Notes: generated from the letters alone by a model not told the origin. Numbered from the stretch's first letter, positions 1-7,375 are shown. The stretch is 22,921 nucleotides of DNA from Solirubrobacteraceae bacterium (GCA_016462625.1 JAEMSV010000008.1:1-22921), one strand, 5' to 3'. Numbers and translations are program-made.

Positions 1-83
1 AGATCCGGGGTGCGGCGCTTCGCGACGCTGGCGGCGGACATGCCGGCGCCGTCACCGCCGATGACCACGAGGCGTTCAGGCAT
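1..83 (-). CDS. FAD-dependent pyridine nucleotide-disulfide oxidoreductase, N-terminus only
   Basis: Only the first 27 codons lie in the window; the gene continues past the left edge. Translating the minus strand from the ATG at 83-81 gives MPERLVVIGGDGAGMSAASV and then AKRRTPD. This is a beta strand followed by a glycine-rich dinucleotide-binding turn (IGGDGAGMSAA), as at the start of CoA-disulfide reductase and NADH oxidase-type flavoproteins, which use FAD and NAD(P)H to reduce disulfides or oxygen. The substrate cannot be judged because the redox cysteine and NAD domain are outside the window. It lies 61 bases downstream of the secreted-protein gene on the same strand. The family call rests on one short motif, so a different FAD or NAD enzyme remains possible. 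Confidence 0.62.
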   Translation of the reverse strand, partial: MPERLVVIGGDGAGMSAASVAKRRTPD

Positions 84-144
84 GGGGTCACGGTACCCGC
101 GGGTGGTGCGGTGTAACGAAGGCCCGCCCGCGCCGGGCTGAGCG

Positions 145-1068
145 CTAGGCCGGGAACGGGCCGTAGTGGTACATCGTGAAGTCCAGGTCGACGCTGCATG
201 ACTCCGGCGTCGCGGCGCCGTAGTCCCAGGCGCCTTGCGCGTGGAGCTTGCCCGAGCCGAGGACCGCGCCCGTCTGCTGCGTGCCGCTCGAGACGTCGAA
301 GGTCAGGGTGAACGTGTAGTCGACGTTGGTCTTGCCGTTGACGTAGTGGTAGGTCTGCTGCGTGGCGTTCGAGCCCGCGACGGACATGGTGCTGTGGAAC
401 GGGAACGTCGCGAAGGTCGAGACCGGTGGCGCGCCGCAGAACCACTTGAAGCCGCCGAACGGCGTGATGTCGCTGATGGACCCGTCGGAGAGCACGCTGA
501 ACTTGAACCGGTCGTCGGGTCCGACCGTGGGCTCGTCGGTTCCCCACGTGCCCTTGGCGACGAGCGCCATCGGCGTGGTCGGGATGACCGCCGGCGGGTC
601 CGGCAGGGGCGGTGCGGGCGGAGGCGGCGGTGAGGGTGGGCCCACAGGCGTCTGGGGCGCCGAGCTCGCGCCCGAATCGATCGGGACGGGCGGAGGCAGG
701 ACCTTCAGGGACTTCGTGACCTTGAACGGGGCGACTGCGTCGTTGCCCTTGAAGCTGAACGTGAAGGCGACCTTCGCGCCGAAGCTCGCCTTGGGCAGCT
801 TCAGGCTGACCGACGCCGTGCATGCCTTCTTGGCGAAGGCGAGCTTTCCGCTCGCCGCGCGCTTCTTGACCTTCACCTTCACGCTGCCGTCACAGGCCTT
901 CGCCGACGACGCGGTGAAGCTGACACCGAGCTTGACCTTCGTCGTCGCGCCGGAGACGGTCGCGGCGCGGACGGCGAACGCGGGCTTCGCGCGAGTGGCG
1001 GCCGGGGCGGCCGTAGCGGGAAGGAGCAGGGCCGGCGCGGCGAGGACCAGGACGAGCCGACGGGACAT
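145..1068 (-). CDS. secreted two-domain protein with proline-rich linker
   Basis: I do not recognise this 307-residue protein as a named family. The chosen ATG at 1068 puts a typical signal peptide at the N-terminus (MSRR, then a Leu/Ala core, then an Ala-rich cleavage region near residue 23); the reading frame stays open 12 codons further upstream, but that would bury the signal. A Lys/Ala/Val-rich domain of about 100 residues follows, with alternating hydrophobic residues that suggest a beta sandwich and two cysteines. A linker of about 40 residues is very rich in proline. The C-terminal domain of about 140 residues holds two more cysteines, many aromatics, and ends in MYHYGPFPA. It follows dipZ on the same strand with a 47-base gap, so it may be co-transcribed with it. 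Role: exported or wall-associated, function unknown. Confidence 0.72.
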   Translation of the reverse strand: MSRRLVLVLAAPALLLPATAAPAATRAKPAFAVRAATVSGATTKVKLGVSFTASSAKACDGSVKVKVKKRAASGKLAFAKKACTASVSLKLPKASFGAKVAFTFSFKGNDAVAPFKVTKSLKVLPPPVPIDSGASSAPQTPVGPPSPPPPPAPPLPDPPAVIPTTPMALVAKGTWGTDEPTVGPDDRFKFSVLSDGSISDITPFGGFKWFCGAPPVSTFATFPFHSTMSVAGSNATQQTYHYVNGKTNVDYTFTLTFDVSSGTQQTGAVLGSGKLHAQGAWDYGAATPESCSVDLDFTMYHYGPFPA

Positions 1069-1115
1069 GGCGGTGACGATGCCACACCGCACCGGCCGCG
1101 ACAAACCGGTGGGGA

Positions 1116-2840
1116 TCAGCCGAACGTGAACGCGTAGGCGCGAACGCCGGGCTCGGGGTGCAGCGTGAGCGTCCCGTCACCGGTCTGCGGCAGGTCGACG
1201 AGCCGGTAGAGCCGGTCTTCGCGGACCGTGACGTAGCCGTCGCGAACGTCGGTGCCGGCGAGGCGGTTGGGCAGCGGCTTGCCGTCGAGCTCGAGCCGGA
1301 CGCGCCGCGGCTTGCCCGGGCTGGACAGCACGAGGAACACGCGCTGGGCGTGGTAGCCGAGCTGCAGCGCGGCACCCTGCCCCGCGATGGCCTCCTCCTT
1401 CGTGACGTTCCACGGTCCGCCGTAGCGCAGGTGGTTCGTGGGGAGGGTCGGGCCCGGGAGCGGCTCGTACGTGTGGTCGCCCTCGACGAGCTCGCCGTCG
1501 AACGACGTCGCGCGGGCGTAGCCGAGGTAGGACTCGGGCGTGATGAGGTGGCCGCCGGGCTGCTCCGCCCGGGTCTTCGTCAGCTCCTTGCCGGGCACAC
1601 GGTCGTTGGCCTCGGCGAGCAGCGCGCGGATCGACCGCTCCCGCTCCTCGTAGTTCCCCTCGCCGATCTCGACCGCGCGCACCCGCCCGCGCGCGTCGAC
1701 GAGGTATTCCGTCGGCCAGTACTGGTTCTGCCAGGCGTTCCAGATCTCGAAGTCGTTGTCCTGGACGACGGGCCACGTGATGTGCTCTCGCTTGATCGCT
1801 GCCGCGACGTTCTCCGTCGATTTCTCGAAGGCGAACTCGGGCGCGTGGACGCCGACGATCGTCAGTCCAGCCCTCTCGTAGCGGTCGCTCCAGGCCCGGA
1901 GGTAGGGCAGGGTCCGCAGGCAGTTGATGCAGCTGTAGGTCCAGACGTCGACGAGGACAACACGGCCGCGCAGGTCGGCCATCGTCAGCGGTGCGCTGTT
2001 GTGCCAGACGGTGCCGCCGTCGAAGCCGGGGGCTGTGCCGAGGACGGGGAGGTCGGCGGTCTTGTCCTTCGCGGCCGCGGTGAAGCCGGAGTGCGGCTTG
2101 GAGGTGCGCAGGCGAGCGATGTCGTCGTCGGCCTGCCGTTCGAGCGAGGCGGTCGGGGTGACGATCGAGGCGGGGAGGTGGTCGGCGAGCGCGCTCTGGA
2201 AGCGCAGGTCGAGATCGCCGAGCATCGCGACGCCGACGAGCACCATCACCGCGCCGGTCGCGACCTGGAAGGCGCCGGCGCGCCTGGCGAGCGGCCGGGT
2301 GAGGCGCCGGCCGCCGAGCATCAGCGCGTAGAGCACGAGCCCGGACCCGACCGCGTACGCGAGCGCGACGAGCACCCGCTGGGCGGTGAGCGGCTGGGAG
2401 GCGGTGACCGTCACGACGCCCGCGAGGATCGGCCCGGCGCAGGGTGCGTAGACGAGGCCGAGGCCGGCGCCGAGGACGAGCCCGGAACCGAAGCCGTCGC
2501 CCCTCGTCGCCCCGGTGGGGATGCGCCCGCCCAGGCGCGAGAGCGGTGCCTCGACGCGGGCCGCGAGGCTCGGGACCGCCAGCACGATGCCGAACCCGAT
2601 CAGCGTGACGACCGCGAGGGTTCTGACGAGGTCGTCGGGAAGACCCAGCGCGTCGATGACGTACACGAGCGCGACCGCGGCGAACGTGAACGACAGGGTC
2701 AGGCCGATGACGATCCCGAGGGGCCTCCGCCGCCCGCCGGTCGCGCCGCCGGCGAGGGCCACGGGGAGCACGGGGAGCACGCACGGGGAGACGGCGGTGG
2801 CGGCGCCCGCGAGCAGGGCGAAGAGGACGAGCAGGAGCAC
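1116..2840 (-). CDS. dipZ: DipZ-type membrane thiol-disulfide protein (CcdA/DsbD channel fused to thioredoxin)
   Basis: This 574-residue protein carries reducing power across the membrane to an extracellular thioredoxin-like domain. Residues 1-210 are a CcdA/DsbD-type transmembrane region of about six helices, with the two typical cysteines in SPCVLPVLP (Cys20) and VYAPCAGP (Cys134). A redoxin domain follows at about 265-415, with the CxxC site YSCINC (Cys304 and Cys307) and the cis-proline region YWPTEYLVD. The last 140 residues match the beta-rich C-terminal domain of mycobacterial DipZ (GPWNVTKEEAIAGQG and LELDGKPLP). Order and length fit DipZ, which is somewhat longer in mycobacteria. The start is a GTG; no clear Shine-Dalgarno is visible. 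It is divergent from the glycosylase gene by 92 bases. The downstream secreted protein with four cysteines could be a client (inference). Confidence 0.9.
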   Translation of the reverse strand: MLLLVLFALLAGAATAVSPCVLPVLPVALAGGATGGRRRPLGIVIGLTLSFTFAAVALVYVIDALGLPDDLVRTLAVVTLIGFGIVLAVPSLAARVEAPLSRLGGRIPTGATRGDGFGSGLVLGAGLGLVYAPCAGPILAGVVTVTASQPLTAQRVLVALAYAVGSGLVLYALMLGGRRLTRPLARRAGAFQVATGAVMVLVGVAMLGDLDLRFQSALADHLPASIVTPTASLERQADDDIARLRTSKPHSGFTAAAKDKTADLPVLGTAPGFDGGTVWHNSAPLTMADLRGRVVLVDVWTYSCINCLRTLPYLRAWSDRYERAGLTIVGVHAPEFAFEKSTENVAAAIKREHITWPVVQDNDFEIWNAWQNQYWPTEYLVDARGRVRAVEIGEGNYEERERSIRALLAEANDRVPGKELTKTRAEQPGGHLITPESYLGYARATSFDGELVEGDHTYEPLPGPTLPTNHLRYGGPWNVTKEEAIAGQGAALQLGYHAQRVFLVLSSPGKPRRVRLELDGKPLPNRLAGTDVRDGYVTVREDRLYRLVDLPQTGDGTLTLHPEPGVRAYAFTFG

Positions 2841-2871
2841 GGTGTGTGACAGCAGTCTGCCTTGCCAGTGA

Positions 2872-2882
2872 TTCGTTACGAA
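2872..2882. promoter_or_regulatory. small inverted repeat between divergent genes
   Basis: TTCGT-T-ACGAA is a perfect 5+1+5 inverted repeat within the 92-base gap between the divergent dipZ and DNA glycosylase genes. It could be an operator for either. The repeat is short, and no convincing -10 or -35 hexamers can be placed around it. Confidence 0.2.
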
Positions 2883-2932
2883 CGCGTGCTGTGGTTCAGC
2901 CGTTTCCGCGGCACCCCCGTACCCTTCACGCC

Positions 2933-3787
2933 ATGCCCGAGCTCCCCGAGGTGGAGATCACGGCCCGGCGCCTGGACGAGGCGCTGCGCGGCGCGGTCAT
3001 CGCGTCGTCGATGGCGCCCGGCATCAACGCGCTGAAGACGTTCGACCCGCCGCTGCACGCGATCGACGGGCAGCCGATCACCGCGATCCGCCGGCGCGGC
3101 AAGCAGTTCGTCATCGACGTCGGGGACGACCTGTCCCTGCTCATCCACCTCATGTCGGCCGGCCGGCTGCAGCTCTACGACAAGCGCGCAGGTCTGCGCG
3201 ACCGCACGTCGCGCCTGCTGATCCGGTTCGAGGGCGAGCCCGAGCGCGAGCTGCGCCTGCGCGAGTTCGGCACCAAGCAGGCCGCCTGGGTGAAGCTGCT
3301 GCGCCGCGACGAGCTCGAGGACGACGAGGTGCTGAAGACCCTCGGCCCCGAGTCCTGGCCCGATCCACCCGAGGACCTCCGCAAGATCCTCACCGGCGCC
3401 CGGCCGCTCTACACGGTCTTGCGCGACCAGCGGGTGATCGCCGGGATCGGGCGCTCGTGGGTCGACGAGATCCTCTGGACAGCGCGGCTCTCGCCGTTCA
3501 AGCGTGCCAACGACCTCACGGACGACGAGGCCGCCGACCTTCGCGCGGCGATCATCGAGGTGATGACCCGTGCGATGGACGCCTACGAGGAGCAGGTCCA
3601 CCTCCCGATCCCCGACAAGCTCCCGCTCCCGCTGCTCGTCCACCGCCACGAGGGCGAGCCGTGCCCGCGCTGCGGCACGACGCTCGAGGCGGTGCACTTC
3701 GAGGACTACGTCATGAGCTACTGCCCCAGCGATCAGACCGACGGCAAGGTCCTGAAGGACCGGAGGCTCTCGAAGTTGCTGAAGTGA
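2933..3787 (+). CDS. Fpg/Nei-family DNA glycosylase with altered zinc finger
   Basis: This enzyme excises oxidised bases from DNA and cuts the strand by beta/delta elimination. The 284-residue protein begins MPELPEVE: after Met removal Pro2 is the catalytic nucleophile, with Glu3 and Glu6 beside it. Lys57 in RRRGKQF is the conserved beta-hairpin lysine. The start is set by this motif, since Pro2 must be N-terminal. Two positions depart from classical Fpg. The conserved Asn in the GIGN loop is Arg174 (GIGRSWVDEIL). The C-terminal zinc finger has Cys244, Cys247 and Cys264 with normal 2- and 16-residue spacing, but Asp267 in place of the fourth Cys; the usual KxxxDRRLSKLLK tail follows. This looks like an actinobacterial side branch of the family rather than orthodox MutM or Nei. 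It stands alone, converging on the sigma gene with a 4-base gap. Confidence 0.9.
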   Translation: MPELPEVEITARRLDEALRGAVIASSMAPGINALKTFDPPLHAIDGQPITAIRRRGKQFVIDVGDDLSLLIHLMSAGRLQLYDKRAGLRDRTSRLLIRFEGEPERELRLREFGTKQAAWVKLLRRDELEDDEVLKTLGPESWPDPPEDLRKILTGARPLYTVLRDQRVIAGIGRSWVDEILWTARLSPFKRANDLTDDEAADLRAAIIEVMTRAMDAYEEQVHLPIPDKLPLPLLVHRHEGEPCPRCGTTLEAVHFEDYVMSYCPSDQTDGKVLKDRRLSKLLK

Positions 3788-3791
3788 CCCA

Positions 3792-4622
3792 TCACGTCAG
3801 TCCCGAGTCCGCGAGCAGCGCCGTGATGCGCTCCCCGGTGCGTTCGGGTACCGCCGCTGGCGGAAGCGAGCGCAGCAGACTCCCCGCCTCGTAGAGATGC
3901 GCGATGCGGTCGTTGGCCACAGAGATCTGCTGCTCGGTGGGGGCTGCTGCGTCGACGAAGCGCAGTTCGTCCCGGGAGATGCGCCCGGACGCTACGGCGC
4001 CGTCGACCTGCTTGTCGCACCGGCATGGCGCGGCGGAATCGACCAGCCCGCAGTGCGCGGCGAGGTGGCGCTGGACCCGCTGGCGGGCGCGGGACAGGCG
4101 CTTGCGGTAGGTCGCCGGTGGGACGTCGCAGATGTAGCCGCCTTCGTCGGAGTCGACCCCGATGACATCCCCGAGGATGTACGCGATGCGTGCCTCGCGA
4201 TCCAGGCATGTCAGCACCGCGTGCGTGCAGGCGAGCTGCAGCTCACGCTCGAGCAGCGGCGCGTCGGGAGCAGCGCTCGGTCCGGCGGACAGGCCGACCA
4301 GGAGGTCTTCTCCGAAGCGCTCGAACGTCAGCTCCATGCGCTCGACGGGACTCTTGGCGCGATCGAGCAGGTAGTTCACCGTGACTCGGTGCACCCAGGT
4401 CGTGAAGGCCGCGTCGCCCCGGTACCCCGACAGACGCGTGATCACACGGATCAGAACATCCTGAGTCGCGTCCTCGGCGTCTTGCGGGCAGCCCGTCATC
4501 CGCAGCGACAGGCGATAGACCTGGCCCCGGATGGACAGGACGAGGCGTTCGAGGGACACGCCGTCGCCGCCTTGGGCGGCGACGACGAGCCGCTCGAGCG
4601 GCGGGTTCCCGCGATCAGGCAC
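3792..4622 (-). CDS. ECF-type RNA polymerase sigma factor with cysteine-containing C-terminal extension
   Basis: The protein directs RNA polymerase to its own promoter class. In 276 residues, sigma region 2 spans about 8-90 (DAEDATQDVLIRVITRLSGY and FTTWVHRVTVNYLLD), and sigma region 4 about 130-190 (a helix-turn-helix ending YRKRLSRARQRVQRHL). There is no region 3, as in the ECF group. After region 4 comes an extension of about 85 residues that begins HCGLVDSAAPCRC, so His190, Cys191, Cys200 and Cys202 could bind a metal. The GTG start overlaps the stop of the NTF2-like gene by 8 bases (gtgcctga), which implies translational coupling. No anti-sigma factor is adjacent, so the extension may regulate activity. 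The sigma call is firm; which ECF group it belongs to is not. Confidence 0.88.
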   Translation of the reverse strand: MPDRGNPPLERLVVAAQGGDGVSLERLVLSIRGQVYRLSLRMTGCPQDAEDATQDVLIRVITRLSGYRGDAAFTTWVHRVTVNYLLDRAKSPVERMELTFERFGEDLLVGLSAGPSAAPDAPLLERELQLACTHAVLTCLDREARIAYILGDVIGVDSDEGGYICDVPPATYRKRLSRARQRVQRHLAAHCGLVDSAAPCRCDKQVDGAVASGRISRDELRFVDAAAPTEQQISVANDRIAHLYEAGSLLRSLPPAAVPERTGERITALLADSGLT

Positions 4623-5025
4623 CCGCGGCGTCCCCGACCTGCTGTCCGCGAGGCTGGTCGACGAGGATCAGCCAGCGGCCGTCCGACTGACGCCGCAGGA
4701 CATCCGCGCTGAGTCCGCCCTCGCGGTGCCTGGCTCCGTCCGGGAGCTGCGCCGACAGCGTCCAGGTGTTGGACACGATCGCGATGTCGTCGACGATCAC
4801 CACGTCCGGGTCGCCCTCGTAGGCGATCGTCGGCCTGAGCGCGGCCAGTTCGAGGAGCGCGGGCCGGATCTGAGCAGCGCCTCGCAGCACCGTCCCGAGG
4901 GCTGGCTCGAACACCGCATCGGGCTCGTAGAGCGCGAGGAGTCCGTCGGCATCGCCCGCGGCGGCGCGGTCGGCGAACAGGGACATGAGGCTGGCGGGAT
5001 CGGCGGCGGGAGCGTGATTGGGCAC
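4615..5025 (-). CDS. SnoaL/NTF2-like (DUF4440-type) protein
   Basis: This 136-residue protein has the layout of the NTF2-like fold: an N-terminal helix (SLFADRAAAGDADGLLALYE), the PDAVFEP strand, a helix around RPALLELAALRP, then beta strands ending in DGRWLILVDQPRG. Such proteins bind small ligands or act as simple enzymes; no ligand can be named here. I chose the GTG at 5025 because GAAAGG lies 6 bases upstream of it on the minus strand. An ATG at 5049 would add 8 residues but has no ribosome binding site and sits about five bases from the predicted transcript start. The stop overlaps the GTG of the sigma gene, so the two are one unit. SnoaL-like domains are fused to the sigma factor in the ECF41 group, so a regulatory role as a separate partner is plausible inference. 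Confidence 0.8.
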   Translation of the reverse strand: MPNHAPAADPASLMSLFADRAAAGDADGLLALYEPDAVFEPALGTVLRGAAQIRPALLELAALRPTIAYEGDPDVVIVDDIAIVSNTWTLSAQLPDGARHREGGLSADVLRRQSDGRWLILVDQPRGQQVGDAAGA

Positions 5026-5060
5026 GGAAGGCCTTTCGTTCGTGGGCATCACAGCAGTTC

Positions 5061-5086
5061 GACGACGCTGCCGCCGCGTTGTGACA
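5061..5086 (-). promoter_or_regulatory. ECF-like promoter of the NTF2-sigma operon
   Basis: On the minus strand TGTCACA (5086-5080) is followed after 15 bases by CGTC (5064-5061); another CGTC lies 3 bases closer. As I recall, the ECF41 group consensus is TGTCACA and CGTC with about 16 bases between. Transcription would start near 5054, giving a leader of about 29 bases with GAAAGG before the GTG at 5025. This suggests the sigma factor reads its own promoter. Confidence 0.5.
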
Positions 5087-5142
5087 GGCGCGTCGGCAAT
5101 TCGATGTCGAGGAACGCGCGCCTCGCATGTCACCATCAGGCG

Positions 5143-5550
5143 ATGGGTGAGCTCTGGATGCCGGGCGGACTGCAGGTCCGTGTCCTCGTCGACGGCGAAG
5201 CGACCGGCGGCGCCTTCTGCCTCATCGAGGACGAGCCGCCCGCCGGCTGGTCGCTTCCACCACATAGTCACGTGCGCGAGAGCGAGACGATCTACGTCGT
5301 CGACGGCCAGTTCTCGGTCGAGGTCGGCACCGAGGAGATCCTCAGCGGCCCCGGCGACGTCATTCACATCCCGGCCGGCGTGACGCACAGCGCCCGCACG
5401 CTCGGCGACGAGCCCGGGCGCCGGCTCATCACGTTCGCCCCGGCGGGCATCGAGGCGTTCTTCCGCGAGGTCGGCGAGCGTGAGCCGGCGACCGAGCATG
5501 ATCTCGTCGCGGTCGCCGCGAGCGCGGCGCGCCACGGCTGGCAGTTCTAA
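5143..5550 (+). CDS. single-domain cupin protein
   Basis: This 135-residue protein is a small beta-barrel cupin. Motif 1 is HSHVRESETIYVVDG, giving the metal ligands His41, His43 and Glu48 with the classic HxH-x4-E-x6-G spacing. Motif 2 is GDVIHIPAGVTH, supplying His82. All four ligands are present, so it should bind Fe, Mn or another divalent metal. Small cupins of this kind include dioxygenases, isomerases and sugar- or ligand-binding regulators; the substrate cannot be read from the sequence. The ATG at 5143 has only a weak upstream AGG. The gene is divergent from the NTF2-sigma operon across about 117 bases and is followed after 22 bases by the peroxiredoxin gene on the same strand, with which it may be co-transcribed. 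Confidence 0.85.
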   Translation: MGELWMPGGLQVRVLVDGEATGGAFCLIEDEPPAGWSLPPHSHVRESETIYVVDGQFSVEVGTEEILSGPGDVIHIPAGVTHSARTLGDEPGRRLITFAPAGIEAFFREVGEREPATEHDLVAVAASAARHGWQF

Positions 5551-5572
5551 TCCCCCCACGAAAGCGAACCGC

Positions 5573-6043
5573 ATGATCGAGCAGGGAACCCCGGCGCCCG
5601 ACTTCACCCTCCCCGACGAGGACGGCAACGACGTCACGCTGTCGTCGCTGCGCGGCGGCCCCGTCGTCGTCTACTTCTACCCGAAGGCCGATACCCCGGG
5701 TTGTACGACCCAGGCGTGCGGCGTGCGCGACCACCTGCCGGACTACAAGGGCGCCGGCGCGCGCGTGCTCGGCATCTCGCCCGACCCGGTCAAGGCGGTG
5801 AAGAAGTTCCACGACAAGCAGGAGCTGAACTTCACGCTGCTCGCCGACGAGGACCACGCGGTCTGCGAGCTGTACGGCGTCTGGGCGGAGAAGTCGATGT
5901 ACGGCAAGAAGTACTGGGGTGCGCTGCGGGCGACGTTCGTGATCGACGCTGAAGGCAAGGTCGCGACGGTCTTCCCGAAGGTCAAGCCCGCCGAGCACGA
6001 CGAGCTGGTGCTCAAGGCGCTCGGGGAGCTCAGCGCGGCGTAG
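5573..6043 (+). CDS. bcp: thioredoxin-dependent thiol peroxidase, PrxQ/Bcp type
   Basis: The enzyme reduces hydrogen peroxide and organic hydroperoxides in the cytoplasm using thioredoxin. The 156-residue length is normal for the family. The site PKADTPGCTTQACGVRD holds the peroxidatic Cys44 and the resolving Cys49 five residues later, the hallmark of the PrxQ subgroup whose disulfide forms within helix alpha-2. The family pattern continues with VLGISPDPVKAVKKFHDKQ, LLADEDHAVCELYGVW, the RATFVIDAEGKV strand and a C-terminal helix. It follows the cupin gene by 22 bases. The stop lies 9 bases from the stop of the converging protease gene, leaving almost no room for a terminator. Thioredoxin is not encoded nearby. 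Confidence 0.94.
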   Translation: MIEQGTPAPDFTLPDEDGNDVTLSSLRGGPVVVYFYPKADTPGCTTQACGVRDHLPDYKGAGARVLGISPDPVKAVKKFHDKQELNFTLLADEDHAVCELYGVWAEKSMYGKKYWGALRATFVIDAEGKVATVFPKVKPAEHDELVLKALGELSAA

Positions 6044-6052
6044 CGAGCCGCG

Positions 6053-6739
6053 TCACCACAGGCCGGTGATCGGGCCGACGAGGAAGTAGGCCGTCAGCCC
6101 GATCGTGTTGTTGAGCCCGTGCGCCAGCACCGGCGCCCAGAGGGTGCCGAGGCGCAGGCTCAACGCGCTGAAGAACAGCCCGTCGAGGAAGGTGGCGGCG
6201 ACACCGATCGTTCCCTGCTCGGTGTGCGCCGCTCCAAACAGCGCGGCCGAGAGGACCGCCGCGAGGGCGATCGCGGGCGCCGACCGCCCGATGACGTCGC
6301 CGGCGCGCGCGGGCAGGAACCCGCGGAAGGCCGTCTCCTCACCGAGGGCAGCCAGGGTCCACGACGCGATCAGGAGGGCCGCGAGGAGGCCGGCGTTGCC
6401 CTCCACATCGGTGAATCCGGAGACGTCCTGGTGCTCGCCGGTCAGGTGTTCGAGGATCGGGAGGAAGAGCCCGAGCTGCAGGGCCGTCCATGCCACCGTC
6501 AGCGCGATGGTGATGGCGACCAGGCGCCCCGGAGACGCCGGACGGTGGAAGCCGAGGTCGGCGAAGCGCCGACGGCGCACGCGCAGCGAGACGGTCGCGA
6601 TCGCCAGGATCAGGAGGGTCGGCAGGAGGAGATCGAACAGCACCGCCGCGGCGCAGAGCGCGAGCTCGAGGGTCGCGATGGCCGCGGCCGTGTGCGGGCC
6701 GCGGACGGCCGGCGGAGCGCTCACGCCGACCTGGGTCAC
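6053..6739 (-). CDS. CPBP-family intramembrane glutamic protease (type II CAAX-like)
   Basis: This 228-residue membrane protein has the three signature motifs of the CPBP/Abi family: EETAFRGF (Glu134, Glu135 and Arg139), FGAAH, and HGLNN near the C-terminus, all inside predicted membrane helices. In eukaryotes the family cleaves prenylated CAAX proteins. In bacteria many members have unknown substrates, and some act in bacteriocin immunity. About six helices are visible, with a positively charged RVRRRRF turn after the second. The GTG at 6739 is chosen because it overlaps the TGA of the upstream START-like gene (GTGA), which predicts translational coupling; the reading frame remains open further upstream but only inside that gene. 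Confidence 0.85.
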   Translation of the reverse strand: MTQVGVSAPPAVRGPHTAAAIATLELALCAAAVLFDLLLPTLLILAIATVSLRVRRRRFADLGFHRPASPGRLVAITIALTVAWTALQLGLFLPILEHLTGEHQDVSGFTDVEGNAGLLAALLIASWTLAALGEETAFRGFLPARAGDVIGRSAPAIALAAVLSAALFGAAHTEQGTIGVAATFLDGLFFSALSLRLGTLWAPVLAHGLNNTIGLTAYFLVGPITGLW

Positions 6740-7344
6740 GCCGGGACGGCCACCCGCTCGGCCTGCAGGCGCGCCTCCTCGAGCAGCCCCCGCACGAGCA
6801 GGTGCGCGCCCGGGCCGACCCCGAAGGTCCAGTAGCGCCGGAACCACCGGCGGGCGTGCTCGTCGGTGGTCGCCGTCCGCATCACGCCGCGCAGGAGCGT
6901 TCGGTCGCCGGGGAGCGGGGCCACGCTCAGCGCGTAGACCGTCTTGGCCCAGCCGGGCTCGTCGAACGTGCGAAAGCCCTCGGCCGGCACCTCGCGGTAC
7001 TCGATGACGGGCCGCCAGAACCGGCCGACGAGCCCGAGGACGATTTCTTCGCCGGGCTCGTCGACGAGGAGCGTCCAGCCACCCTCCATGGCCGGCTCGG
7101 TCGCCGTATCGCGCAGGCGCACGTGATCCGGTGCGGACGGGAGCGGCTCGCCGTGGACCAGGTGGGAGACGACCTCCGGCAGCAGCCGCATTGCGCCGAG
7201 CATGCCAATCATCGGCCGGTTGCGGCCGAGCTCGATCAGGTCGATGGCCTCGAGTGCGGCAAAGGTCGCGGCCGGGGACGCGGCGACGGTGACCGCCACC
7301 TCGTCGGACACGTCGTACTCAGGGAGCAGCTCGTCGAGATCCAT
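6736..7344 (-). CDS. START/SRPBCC-like protein
   Basis: This 202-residue protein resembles the helix-grip SRPBCC fold, which binds hydrophobic ligands in a deep pocket. It opens with a short acidic segment (MDLDELLPEYD), then a strand and helix pair (DEVAVTVAASPAATFAALEAID) typical of the family's first strand and helix. Later strands include GGWTLLVDEPGEEIVLGLVG and RTLLRGVMRTATTDEHARR, and a C-terminal helix (LLVRGLLEEARLQAERVAV) follows. Length is a little above the usual 140-170 residues. The ATG at 7344 matches where the fold begins. It is coupled to the CPBP protease gene by a GTGA overlap, so the two products probably share a task at the membrane. The family call comes from pattern resemblance only. 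Confidence 0.65.
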   Translation of the reverse strand: MDLDELLPEYDVSDEVAVTVAASPAATFAALEAIDLIELGRNRPMIGMLGAMRLLPEVVSHLVHGEPLPSAPDHVRLRDTATEPAMEGGWTLLVDEPGEEIVLGLVGRFWRPVIEYREVPAEGFRTFDEPGWAKTVYALSVAPLPGDRTLLRGVMRTATTDEHARRWFRRYWTFGVGPGAHLLVRGLLEEARLQAERVAVPA

Positions 7345-7375
7345 GCGCCCACCCTGCCATCGGCAGATCGGCCCG

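Noticed and set aside
1158..2849. Long plus-strand open frame opposite dipZ
   Set aside because: Low-complexity Arg/Glu/Asp-rich translation and complete overlap with a well-supported gene.
3792..4622. Assignment of the sigma factor to ECF41 itself
   Set aside because: ECF41 members carry a fused SnoaL-like domain; here the tail is different and the NTF2-like protein is encoded separately, so only a resemblance is claimed.
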